Of a stretch of DNA of 64,000 nucleotides, positions 37,569 to 45,985 are shown piece after piece. The number at the start of each line of letters is the position of its first letter. Position 1 is the stretch's first letter. Below the pieces are notes generated by a model, which saw only the letters and a program-made list of their open reading frames with translations, ran no database searches and was not told where the DNA came from. The stretch comes from Chryseobacterium luquanense (lineage in GTDB: Bacteria; Bacteroidota; Bacteroidia; Flavobacteriales; Weeksellaceae): NCBI RefSeq assembly GCF_026460945.1, contig NZ_JAOVZV010000020.1:1-64000 (forward strand). The letters are read 5' to 3'. The translations under genes and the position numbers were made by a program.

Positions 37569-38549
37569 TTACTTAACTCTCGGTTTTCCAAAAGGATTGT
37601 AAGAAATCCCCACATTAAAATAGAAAGACGGCTTGGCATTGGCGTCAAAAATAAAATCTCTCGGAGATTCATTCTTTTCAAAAATTCTTGATGCAGGAGT
37701 TGCTCTGATTCCTGTTTTTAAAGTTCCGATAAAGTTTCCTCCTAAATGGTGTTCATAGATAGCTCCGGAATTGATTTCCAATTGTCTGAATTCGTAAGTT
37801 TTCCCTGATGGATAAAGGTAAAATGAGGTATTGTCCATCTCAGTACCAAATGAAATTCTTCCGTTTGAAAAAATATCTTTTCTTACTAAAATTTTCTTTG
37901 GTAAGATAATATCTGCAACCCAGCCGTTATCAAATTTATGTTCATAGGTAAAAATCGGAAGGGCAGGAATTGGCGTGCTTGGATCAGCAAAAATTGCAAC
38001 TCCTAAGGTCATTTTAGTTTTTGCATTTGCTTTTAAAACCAAACTTCCGGTCACCATTCCTCTGATTCTTTCAAAATGCTGATCGCTTCCGTCAATCGAT
38101 GCAGTAGCAGAAAAAATGGCTATTTTATTAAATAATTTGGTGAAATGCGTCACATTTACAGCTTCAGAATGATAATGGAAACTTCCTTTGCTGATATTTT
38201 CCTCCGAAAATAAATTGATATTATTTTCTGCATTGATGGACGTAAAACGATAATTTAATGATGCACTCAACAGCCATTTTCTGTTTTTAATAAAATAAAC
38301 ATTGGCATTTGCTTTTACCTGCTGAAAAGATTTGATTTTGTTTTCTGGCAAATCATTTCCATAGAGTTCGGGCGAAAATTTGTAAGGCGTAACTTGTGTA
38401 AATTCAATATTCAAATCTCTCGCCTGCGGAAATTTATCGGTAACAAAAGCAATGACTTTGTTGGGAATACTGTCTTTTTTCTGAGCTGAAACCATCGTTG
38501 CAACAGGAATAATAACGAAAGTGATTAGATTTTTTTTAAATGTTTTCAT
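37569..38549 (-). CDS. Outer-membrane beta-barrel protein (DUF6268-like)
   Basis: 326 aa. A signal peptide ending MVSAQ is followed by alternating amphipathic strands to a C-terminal strand (FYFNVGISYNPF). This is the pattern of a beta-barrel, and the spacing fits the DUF6268 group. Probably an outer-membrane channel or adhesin; specific role unknown. It starts 7 bp after the stop of the upstream hypothetical gene, so both are one transcript. Confidence 0.7.
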   Translation of the reverse strand: MKTFKKNLITFVIIPVATMVSAQKKDSIPNKVIAFVTDKFPQARDLNIEFTQVTPYKFSPELYGNDLPENKIKSFQQVKANANVYFIKNRKWLLSASLNYRFTSINAENNINLFSEENISKGSFHYHSEAVNVTHFTKLFNKIAIFSATASIDGSDQHFERIRGMVTGSLVLKANAKTKMTLGVAIFADPSTPIPALPIFTYEHKFDNGWVADIILPKKILVRKDIFSNGRISFGTEMDNTSFYLYPSGKTYEFRQLEINSGAIYEHHLGGNFIGTLKTGIRATPASRIFEKNESPRDFIFDANAKPSFYFNVGISYNPFGKPRVK

Positions 38550-38556
38550 AGAAATT

Positions 38557-38985
38557 TTATTTGATTGCGTTGATAGTGGATTGGAAAAAATTGAACATAA
38601 ATATTCTGTCGTAAAAAGTATTTATCGCATTCATTTGAATGAAATTGATATACTTTTCAACTTGTGAAACGCTTTCTTCTTCCACAAAAACAAACCATAA
38701 TTCCTGAATTTGATGATGGTTTCTAAAAAGTTCAGATTCATAAATATCTAAAGCGTGAGAATGCTTCATGTCGTAAAATAAAATCCCTTTTTTTACTCCG
38801 TTTTCCTCGATGATATTGATCGGATGGTGGATGTAATCAATCACTTTCAGGCTTTGATTGTAAGATTCTATAAAATGATGAAGGTCAATCAACTGGATGA
38901 CTTTTTCTTCCTGTTGAGAATCGGTCATAAAATAACACTCTTGTATAATCTGCTCCGTGAGTTTCTGAAAAACGTTTAGTTCCAT
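38557..38985 (-). CDS. Unknown cytoplasmic protein
   Basis: 142 aa, no signal peptide or membrane helix. Content is acidic with several His residues (IQLIDLHHFIES, DMKHSHALDIYESELFRNHH) and aromatic strands (IQELWFVFVEEE). I do not recognise a family. Co-directional with the beta-barrel gene 7 bp downstream and divergent from the histidine kinase gene. Confidence 0.55.
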   Translation of the reverse strand: MELNVFQKLTEQIIQECYFMTDSQQEEKVIQLIDLHHFIESYNQSLKVIDYIHHPINIIEENGVKKGILFYDMKHSHALDIYESELFRNHHQIQELWFVFVEEESVSQVEKYINFIQMNAINTFYDRIFMFNFFQSTINAIK

Positions 38986-39187
38986 GTTTTTAATAAATTT
39001 TACAGGACAAAGGAATAGAGAAAACCCTTTGACAATTGGTTTTTTATACCAACTGCCTTACAAATTCTACCAAATACCACATATTAAAATTTAGTATAAT
39101 AAAGTGCAGGGTTCGTATAATAATAGGCAGTTTAAAGCCGTTATTAATTATTTTTGTCAATCCTTAAGAAAAAGTAAAAATGATTCT

Positions 39188-40252
39188 ATGAAACTATCAA
39201 AGGAAATAAGTAATAACATCGTCATCGATTTTCTGGTAGAAGATCGTTTCAGATTAGTCAGGCATCTTTCCTTTATGGTTTTCTTTTTTGTTTTACTTTA
39301 TTTTGCCCGATTTTGGAGGTTTTATACAGCATCAGTTCAGTATTATATTCTGATCATTGTATACATTTCATTACTGATGATGGCCTATATCAATATGTAT
39401 CTTTTGGTTCCAAAATTTTTTTTCAGAACTTATTATATTCTTTATGTTGTTTTATTAATAACAATGGGATTTTTGGGACTTCATGTAATTTCATACGTCA
39501 TGAGTTTTTTTGCTGAATATCAAATTGATGAATATAATGAAAAGAGAGGTGGAGTATATGAAGGCTTAATGATGTGTATATCTATTATTTTAGTAACAAC
39601 CACGATGAAATTGCTTCAGAAATGGATGAGAGACAGTATCAGAATCGTTGAACTGAACAGCCTTACTTTAAACATGGAACTTAACGAGCTTCGGAATCAG
39701 ATTAATCCACATTTTCTTTTTAATATGCTGAATAATGTAAAAGCTTTGATAAGAACAGACCCCGAAAAAGCAACCACCGTTATTATGAAATTGTCTGAAT
39801 TTCTGCGATATCAACTTTATGAAAATAATGAAGAAAAAACAATGCTGACTTCAGAAATCGATTTTTTGTCAAATTTCCTGAATCTTGAAAAAATAAGAAG
39901 AGAAAATTTTGACGTCAACATTGAAAGTCCGAATGATAAGAGGGTTTTAAATTCTACATTTATTCCGCCCAACTTGTTTACCACATTTGTAGAAAATGCA
40001 GTGAAACACAGTGTGGATATCAGCGGAAAAGAATCTTATGTGATAGTGAATATTGAAATTAAAGATAAAAATCTTCATTTTGAATGTCGGAATTCTCAAA
40101 ATTCTGACTTCCCGATTCCTGAGTCCAATTACAGCGGACTCGGGTTGGCAAACATCAAAAGAAGATTGGAGCTGCTTTATCAAAACACTTTTACGCTGGA
40201 TATTAACTCCACAAAAAATGAATATATCGTCAATCTAACCCTTCCTGTATGA
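39188..40252 (+). CDS. LytS-family sensor histidine kinase
   Basis: 354 aa from ATG 39188 (MKLSKEISNN); an upstream in-frame ATG at 39104 would add a polar leader. Four membrane helices (about 26-140) are followed by the His_kinase domain with phosphoacceptor H175 in RNQINPHFLFNMLNN. The ATPase domain has N270 in PPNLFTTFVENAVKHS and GLGLANIKRR. The short-loop TM sensor lacks a large ligand domain. It overlaps the response-regulator gene by 4 bases (ATGA), a sign of coupled translation. Confidence 0.92.
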   Translation: MKLSKEISNNIVIDFLVEDRFRLVRHLSFMVFFFVLLYFARFWRFYTASVQYYILIIVYISLLMMAYINMYLLVPKFFFRTYYILYVVLLITMGFLGLHVISYVMSFFAEYQIDEYNEKRGGVYEGLMMCISIILVTTTMKLLQKWMRDSIRIVELNSLTLNMELNELRNQINPHFLFNMLNNVKALIRTDPEKATTVIMKLSEFLRYQLYENNEEKTMLTSEIDFLSNFLNLEKIRRENFDVNIESPNDKRVLNSTFIPPNLFTTFVENAVKHSVDISGKESYVIVNIEIKDKNLHFECRNSQNSDFPIPESNYSGLGLANIKRRLELLYQNTFTLDINSTKNEYIVNLTLPV

Positions 40253-40974
40253 ACAGTATAATCGTAGATGATGAGCCATTGGCAAGAGCAGAAATGCAGT
40301 CACTGATTCTTGAAGTTTCAAAAATTAATATTTTGGGATCATTTTCAAATGCTCCTGCAGCTTTAGAATTTTTAAAAACGAATGTTGTAGATCTTATTTT
40401 CTTGGATATAGAAATGCCTTTGGTGACCGGTTTAGAATTTGCCAAAATGCTTCCAAAAGATTGCCTGATTATCTTCACGACTGCTTATTCTCAGTACGCT
40501 TTAAAAAGTTACGAGCTCGATGCCATCGATTATTTATTAAAGCCAATTGAAAAGCCCCGTCTTGAAAAAGCAATCCAAAAAGCTGTTCTTTATCACCAAT
40601 TACTTTCGCAGGAGACTACAAAAAATACAGTTGAATCAAACACCAGGGAATTTCTGTTCATCAAAGCAGACAGAAGATTTTATAAACTAAATTTTGATGA
40701 GATTAAATTTATAGAAGGTTTAAAAGATTATGTGGTCATTCACACAAAAACTCAAAAACTGATTACCGCAATGAATCTCAAAACCATTCATCAGAAACTT
40801 CCGGCAGAAATTTTTTGCAGAGTGAGCAAGTCTTTTGTGGTTAATTTAAATTGTATTGATTCTTTTGATAATCACAATATTTACATTGATGAATCTGAAA
40901 TTCCTTTGGGCGAAGTGTACAGGTCTGCATTTTTTACGGCCTATTCAGGAGGTTTGCTGAATCTGGATGTTTAA
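40249..40974 (+). CDS. LytTR-family response regulator
   Basis: 241 aa. Receiver domain 1-120: acidic D7/D8 in SIIVDDEPLA, phosphoacceptor D53 in LIFLDIEMP, T77/T78, and K98 in DYLLKP. LytTR DNA-binding domain about 140-238: FIEGLKDYVVIHTKTQK, CRVSKSFVVNLNCID. It is controlled by the overlapping LytS kinase. No target gene can be named from the context. Confidence 0.93.
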   Translation: MNSIIVDDEPLARAEMQSLILEVSKINILGSFSNAPAALEFLKTNVVDLIFLDIEMPLVTGLEFAKMLPKDCLIIFTTAYSQYALKSYELDAIDYLLKPIEKPRLEKAIQKAVLYHQLLSQETTKNTVESNTREFLFIKADRRFYKLNFDEIKFIEGLKDYVVIHTKTQKLITAMNLKTIHQKLPAEIFCRVSKSFVVNLNCIDSFDNHNIYIDESEIPLGEVYRSAFFTAYSGGLLNLDV

Positions 40975-40984
40975 ATAATTGTGT

Positions 40985-41090
40985 TTCTTTACTAAATGAA
41001 ATGCCATTATTTGTCTAAAAAAAAATAAATGTATTTTAAAAACTTAGTCCTTCTCAGCGATAAAAAAAGCGCAACGATAAACAAGGAATT
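40985..41090. repeat. Dispersed intergenic repeat, diverged copy 3
   Basis: TTTACTAAATGAAATGCC corresponds to TTTGCTGAGTGAAACGCC of the 14.3 and 20.4 kb copies. It is followed by AGCGATAAAAAAAGCGCAACGATAAACAAGG, similar in layout to the 45.2 kb copy. Confidence 0.45.
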
Positions 41091-41173
41091 TATTTAAAAT
41101 ACTGAAATGAAAGTCAACGAAGCCGTTTCACTTATTTTAGAAGTACAAAAATTTAAAATGCACAACGGGTTTC

Positions 41174-41905
41174 TCAATATAATTTCTGATCAGTTTCACA
41201 GAAAAAACTCATGCGTTTGCTCTTTCCGGTTTCTTTCTTAATGATTTCTTCACCACATTTGGGACATTTATTCCTGTGATAAACGTGAAATGTTTTGCTC
41301 AAAGTATCTGTCCGTTTATATTTGAGAAACTCAAAGCCATAATCTATGGTTTCTTTAATGATTTTTTTAAGTTTTGATTCACTGAGGTTTTTAATTGAAG
41401 ACTGCGGATGAATTCCTGCACGAAACAGCGCTTCGTTTTTAATAATGTTTCCGACTCCAGCAAAAATATCCTGATTCATCAGCGCATCGCAGATCATCAT
41501 TTCAGGATGCTGATGCATTTTTTCAATCGCTTTTTCATCACTCCACTTTTTGCTCATGATGTCAGCTTCCCAGTTTATTTTTGAGAGAAAACTTTCATCG
41601 ACGACTTTAACGACGCAGGTGTAAAAATACATTCCTTCATCCTTGAAAGTCAGTCCCAACCGTAATGTATCGATATCTTTTCTTTTGTGCAGACTGTAGG
41701 AGCCAAACATCATCAGATGGACTTTAAAAATAATGGTATCAAAAATCAGAAACGTCTGTTTTCCAAATGTTTTTATTTCTCGCAAAATTTCGCCGTTGAT
41801 TTTAGAATTTTTGGGTATTTCGGTTCCATTGACGTCAGTTACTTTTTCACCAACAAATTTTTGCAGATCATCTTTCATTAGAATTATAGTTGGGCCTTCA
41901 GGCAT
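41174..41905 (-). CDS. Fpg/Nei-type DNA glycosylase
   Basis: 243 aa. Starts MPEGPTIILMKDDL, where the conserved Pro2/Glu3 form the active site. Core NQDIFAGVGNIIKNEALF is the helix-two-turn-helix. A C-terminal zinc finger has CPKC but ends FFCETDQ, so the fourth Cys of the usual C-x2-C is replaced by Asp. It excises oxidised bases and cleaves the strand. Whether the finger still binds zinc is unclear. Convergent with nothing; divergent from dgt. Confidence 0.87.
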   Translation of the reverse strand: MPEGPTIILMKDDLQKFVGEKVTDVNGTEIPKNSKINGEILREIKTFGKQTFLIFDTIIFKVHLMMFGSYSLHKRKDIDTLRLGLTFKDEGMYFYTCVVKVVDESFLSKINWEADIMSKKWSDEKAIEKMHQHPEMMICDALMNQDIFAGVGNIIKNEALFRAGIHPQSSIKNLSESKLKKIIKETIDYGFEFLKYKRTDTLSKTFHVYHRNKCPKCGEEIIKKETGKSKRMSFFCETDQKLY

Positions 41906-41972
41906 AGCTTTGTTTTAAAGAAAAACTCAAATATTATTCCTTTAAAAGTAAAAATTGAATTAATTTTGGAAA

Positions 41973-43331
41973 ATGATGAATTTGAACCAGATTTTTACCA
42001 GTCAGCGCACCGGTAACAATCCCAATACTGTTGCTTCAAGAACAGATTTTCAAAGAGATTTTGACCGTATTATTTTTTCCTCGGCATTCAGAAGACTGCA
42101 GAACAAGACTCAGGTTTTTCCGCTTCCCGGAAGTGTTTTTGTACACAACAGACTGACGCATTCACTTGAAGTTTCGTCTGTGGGAAGAAGTTTGGGAAGC
42201 GTGATCGGAGAATATATTTCAGAAACTTATAAAAGTGATCTCACGGAAGAATCCAAAAATTTTTATCAGCATAATTTAGGAAATGTCATTGCGGCAGCGT
42301 GCCTCTGTCATGATGTTGGAAATCCGGCTTTCGGACATTCGGGAGAAGATGCCATCGCCAGTTATTTTGACCGGAATGAAAACCAATTAAAGTCTAAATT
42401 TTCAGAAAAAGAATGGGCAGATTTGGTCAATTTTGAAGGAAATGCCAATGCAATTCGTGTTCTTACTCATCAACAACAGGGAAAAGATTTAGGCGGAGCT
42501 CAATTGACTTTTACCACCTTGGCGAGCATTGCAAAATATCCGTGTGAAGCCATTGCTAAAAAGAAAGGAATTATTCACAGAAAAAAATTCGGATTTTTCC
42601 AGAATGAAAAAGATACTTTTCTTGAAATTGCAAAAGGAGTGAATTTAATTAATGAAAGTGATGAACCCTATATTTTTAAAAGACATCCTTTCGTTTGGCT
42701 GGTAGAAGCTGCCGATGATATTTGTTATAATATTATTGACATGGAAGATGCACATCGTTTGGGAATTGTATCGACTGCGGACTGTAAAAATTTGTTTTTT
42801 GAACTTGTAAAATCTGAAACTGATGATATTAAAAGAGTCGACACAAAATTGAATTCCATCGGAAATGAAAATGAGCAGATTTCCTACTTGAGAGCAAAAG
42901 TAATCAACGCCTTAATCAATAAATCTTTACAACTTTTTAAATCTAATTTCAATACAATTTTAGAAGGAAATTTACAAAGCGGTCTGTTGGATATTTATAA
43001 GTCTGAAAATAAATCTTTACAGGATATTGAAAGTTTCTCTATCGAAAAAATCTACAATCACAGAGCGGTTGTGGAAATTGAAAATGCTGGTTACAATGTA
43101 ATGTACGAATTGCTTGATCATTTTATTCCATCAATTTTAAAATCTAAAGAAGAGAGAAAATCTTATGATACGAAAGCTCTAAAACTTCTTCCGAAACAGT
43201 TTGTGTACGAAGAGGGAAGTGATTACCAAAAAACTTTGGGCGTGATTGATTTTGTTTCGGGAATGACCGATAATTATGCAACCGACCTTTATCGAAAAAT
43301 CAAAGGAATTGATATCGGAATGACAATGTAA
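41973..43331 (+). CDS. dgt: dGTP triphosphohydrolase
   Basis: 452 aa. It converts dGTP to deoxyguanosine and triphosphate. HD motif: H63 in HNRLTHSLEVSSVGR, H113-D114 in CLCHDVGNPAFGHSGEDA, and a later Asp in WLVEAADDICYNIIDMED. Sequence order and length fit dGTPase type 1/2 of Bacteroidota. Cytoplasmic. The SPFH gene follows in the same direction. Confidence 0.93.
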   Translation: MMNLNQIFTSQRTGNNPNTVASRTDFQRDFDRIIFSSAFRRLQNKTQVFPLPGSVFVHNRLTHSLEVSSVGRSLGSVIGEYISETYKSDLTEESKNFYQHNLGNVIAAACLCHDVGNPAFGHSGEDAIASYFDRNENQLKSKFSEKEWADLVNFEGNANAIRVLTHQQQGKDLGGAQLTFTTLASIAKYPCEAIAKKKGIIHRKKFGFFQNEKDTFLEIAKGVNLINESDEPYIFKRHPFVWLVEAADDICYNIIDMEDAHRLGIVSTADCKNLFFELVKSETDDIKRVDTKLNSIGNENEQISYLRAKVINALINKSLQLFKSNFNTILEGNLQSGLLDIYKSENKSLQDIESFSIEKIYNHRAVVEIENAGYNVMYELLDHFIPSILKSKEERKSYDTKALKLLPKQFVYEEGSDYQKTLGVIDFVSGMTDNYATDLYRKIKGIDIGMTM

Positions 43332-43403
43332 TTTTATTCATTTTAATTTGATTTATAGCCTGAAAAGATGTATCTTATCAGTTCACTCATAAACTTATAC
43401 AAT

Positions 43404-44345
43404 ATGATTTATTTAGGCATTCTGGTCTTTTTCGGACTGATCACATTATTCGCATCTTTTTTCACAGTTAAGCAGGAATCTGCAGCGGTGGTGGAAAGAC
43501 TAGGTAAATTTTTAAAAGTAAGCCATGCGGGTTTACACTTAAAAATTCCTTTTTTAGATCAGATTTCTAAACGTCTGAATCTCAGAATTCAGCAATTGGA
43601 TGTTATTATTGACACGAAAACGTTAGATAATGTTTTTATTAAAATGAAAGTCTCTGTTCAGTATCAGGTGATCAGAGAAAACGTAAAAGATGCATATTAC
43701 CGTTTGGAAAATCCTGAAAATCAGATTACCTCTTACGTTTTTGATGTTGTGCGTGCAGAAGTTCCAAAAACAAAATTAGATGATGTTTTCGTAAGAAAAG
43801 ATGATATTGCAGTAGCTGTAAAAAGTGAATTGCAGGAAGCAATGCAAAGTTATGGTTACGATATTATCAAGGCTTTGGTAACGGATATTGATCCGGATGA
43901 GCAGGTAAAACACGCAATGAATAGAATCAACGCTGCAGAACGTGAAAAAACTGCCGCAGAATACGAATCTGAAGCACAAAGAATACGAATTGTTGCAGTT
44001 GCAAAAGCTGAAGCAGAATCTAAAAAACTTCAGGGACAAGGTATTGCAGATCAAAGAAGAGAGATTGCAAAAGGTCTTGAAGAATCTGTAAAAATGCTGA
44101 ATGCAGCTAACATCAATGCGCAGGAAGCTTCTGCATTGATCGTGGTTACACAGCATTATGATACTTTACAGTCGATTGGAGCCAATAATAGAAGTAATTT
44201 AGTTTTACTTCCAAATTCGCCAACAGCAGCAAGTTCTATGTTGAATGATCTTGTTGTTTCCATGGCGGCAACACAGAAAATGGATGAATTAAGCACTGCC
44301 AATTATCCCAAGCCACCGAAAGATTTTGGACAATCTGGACACTAA
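43404..44345 (+). CDS. SPFH/Band-7 (stomatin-like) membrane protein
   Basis: 313 aa from ATG 43404. An alternative ATG at 43368 would add 12 residues, but MIYLGILVFFGLITLFASFF then starts the membrane helix directly. The SPFH domain follows (QESAAVVERLGKFLKVSHAG, LRIQQLDVIIDTKTLDNV), then a long coiled coil rich in Glu/Ala (AAEREKTAAEYESEAQRIR) and a flexible tail. It resembles QmcA/paraslipin, which scaffold membrane protein quality control. Ends at a bidirectional terminator. Confidence 0.9.
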   Translation: MIYLGILVFFGLITLFASFFTVKQESAAVVERLGKFLKVSHAGLHLKIPFLDQISKRLNLRIQQLDVIIDTKTLDNVFIKMKVSVQYQVIRENVKDAYYRLENPENQITSYVFDVVRAEVPKTKLDDVFVRKDDIAVAVKSELQEAMQSYGYDIIKALVTDIDPDEQVKHAMNRINAAEREKTAAEYESEAQRIRIVAVAKAEAESKKLQGQGIADQRREIAKGLEESVKMLNAANINAQEASALIVVTQHYDTLQSIGANNRSNLVLLPNSPTAASSMLNDLVVSMAATQKMDELSTANYPKPPKDFGQSGH

Positions 44346-44348
44346 AAT

Positions 44349-44388
44349 AAAAAACCTCTCAGCAAATTTATACTGAGAGGTTTTTTTT
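44349..44388. terminator. Bidirectional terminator between the SPFH and DUF4377 genes
   Basis: AAAAAACCTCTCAG / CTGAGAGGTTTTTTTT. A and T tracts on both sides serve both converging genes. The minus-strand gene's stop codon lies inside its right edge. Confidence 0.85.
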
Positions 44389-44737
44389 ATTTCTTGGTTT
44401 TAGAAACCTGTTGCACCAAAGTGTATTTTATGGATGAGGCATCTGCCGGAACATTGGTAAGTTTTTCTGTTTTTACTTTTAAAACATATTCAAATCCGGG
44501 TTCGTAGGTGAATCCTTCGATGTTGCTGTAGAAATTTCCCCAGCTATCAGATTCTTTTTCTTTAACCTGAAGGCATTTCATCGGTGCCACTCCGGTGCAG
44601 TCGACAGTTTGCGAGGCAATGATAAAGGTTTTTTCAGTTCCTGATGATCCTGAATTGGGCATCGGTTTGCATTGCGTCATTACGAGCATTGATGCCATCG
44701 GAAGAATGATGGATAGAGATTTTAGAATATTTTTCAT
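44387..44737 (-). CDS. DUF4377 lipoprotein
   Basis: 116 aa. The N-terminal hydrophobic run ends at Cys in MTQCKP, so lipidation is likely although the lipobox is weak. The domain IIASQTVDCTGVAPMKCLQV, then WGNFYSNIEGFTYEPGFEYVLKV, is DUF4377, often found with HslJ/META-type stress lipoproteins. Two Cys may form a disulphide. Followed upstream by the Mpo1-like gene on the same strand. Confidence 0.82.
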   Translation of the reverse strand: MKNILKSLSIILPMASMLVMTQCKPMPNSGSSGTEKTFIIASQTVDCTGVAPMKCLQVKEKESDSWGNFYSNIEGFTYEPGFEYVLKVKTEKLTNVPADASSIKYTLVQQVSKTKK

Positions 44738-44759
44738 AACAAATATTTAAGGGTAAAAG

Positions 44760-45083
44760 TTAAGCTTTTTCTTGCGTTCTGAATTTCTGCCTGCCAATCA
44801 ACAGTTCAAAGAATAATTTAAAATCCGAAAGCAACGACCAAAGCGGATATTTAAAGGTTGCGGGTTTATTTCTTTCAATAAAAGCATGACTGAGCCACGC
44901 AAAACCATATCCAACAATCGGAATATACCAAAGAAATCTTTCTTTTCCGGTGTAGATGACAAAACCGATGACGAGAAAAACAAACAGAATTCCAAGAAAG
45001 TGAAAAATTCTTGTTCCTAATTTCTTGTGTTCATCGAGATAAAACTCATAGAACTCTTGGTATGTGTTGATTCTTTCAGGCAT
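44760..45083 (-). CDS. Mpo1-like (DUF962) membrane protein
   Basis: 107 aa. YQEFYEFYLDEHKKLGTRIFHF followed by two membrane helices and SHAFIERNKPATF matches the DUF962/Mpo1 family. In yeast, Mpo1 is an Fe-dependent dioxygenase that oxidises 2-hydroxy fatty acids. The conserved His residues (H19, H28 and the SHAFIE His) are the likely Fe ligands. It may be co-transcribed with the DUF4377 gene 22 bp downstream. Confidence 0.87.
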   Translation of the reverse strand: MPERINTYQEFYEFYLDEHKKLGTRIFHFLGILFVFLVIGFVIYTGKERFLWYIPIVGYGFAWLSHAFIERNKPATFKYPLWSLLSDFKLFFELLIGRQKFRTQEKA

Positions 45084-45189
45084 GGCATTAATTTTTAAAG
45101 TTCTTAGATGAACCTTAGCAATTATTTCGCCAATTATTTATTTTAATATAATACTGTCTTTTGTTTAGATGATTTATTCAAATATTGTA

Positions 45190-45295
45190 TTACTTTCTTA
45201 AATGAAATGCCTTTGTTTTTTCCTATACAAAATGCAGATTGTCAAAAACTTTGTCTTTCATTGCGATAATTAAACGCAAAGCTAAACAAAGGGTT
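45190..45295. repeat. Dispersed intergenic repeat, diverged copy 4
   Basis: TTTCTTAAATGAAATGCC then TTTG, later CTTTGTCTTTCATTGCGA and AACGCAAAGCTAAACAAAG. Related to the 41.0 kb copy and, more weakly, to those at 14.3 and 20.4 kb. Confidence 0.45.
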
Positions 45296-45371
45296 AGCTA
45301 ATAAGGTTTTCAAATTAAGATATACAAATCGGTTCCACTTATTTTCGAAAAACAAGGATTGGATTATTATA

Positions 45372-45983
45372 TCAATAATTTAAAGTTCCAATCATAAATG
45401 TTTTGGAAGCATTCAGTGCCTGTGAAGTTTGGGTTGATTCCTTTACCACACCTTTGTTTTTGATGTAACTCGAATGAATAAAATAAGTGTCTTTATTTTC
45501 TCTCGTGATAAATCCTGTATGAAAGTCAAGACCGACAATATATACTTGGTTTTTATCTTTACTTAAAATATACTTTTCTAAATCTTGTCTATTGCTAAAA
45601 TATTTGATGTCTTTGCAAAGCTTTTTAATCATCACGGAAGAAGCTTGTTGCGCCAGATACGTTCTGTTGATATCGAAACCAAAGTCAGTCAGCGTATTGG
45701 TGACAAAATAACCGCAGGCGATGGTACTTTTCTGAGGTTCTCTTGATGTTCCGTTGAATGACCAAGGCGTACCCAACCAATAATTGGGAACATCATAGTT
45801 GATAAATTGAAACAGATAATTTTTCTTTTCTTTTGCAGTCTTTTTATTAATCGAAACTAAAAATTCTTTGTAAGGAATTTTCTTTAATTCTGAATTTTCT
45901 GAAGTTACATCATTACCCGGCTCAACTTTAGATTTGCTGCATCCAATCATGATTAAACATAGCAGACAGAAAAGATATTTCAT
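45372..45983 (-). CDS. Lipoprotein with a possible cysteine-peptidase fold
   Basis: 203 aa from ATG 45983. The open frame extends further upstream into the permease gene, but only here does a lipoprotein signal (CLLCLIMIGC) begin. The mature part contains STIACGYFVTNTLTDFG and, about 90 residues later, GLDFHTGFITRENKDTYFIHSS. A Cys at the start of a helix plus a downstream His recalls NlpC/P60-type hydrolases, but spacing and strands do not prove it. Probably downstream of, and co-transcribed with, the permease gene (2-base gap). Confidence 0.6.
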   Translation of the reverse strand: MKYLFCLLCLIMIGCSKSKVEPGNDVTSENSELKKIPYKEFLVSINKKTAKEKKNYLFQFINYDVPNYWLGTPWSFNGTSREPQKSTIACGYFVTNTLTDFGFDINRTYLAQQASSVMIKKLCKDIKYFSNRQDLEKYILSKDKNQVYIVGLDFHTGFITRENKDTYFIHSSYIKNKGVVKESTQTSQALNASKTFMIGTLNY

Positions 45984-45985
45984 CT

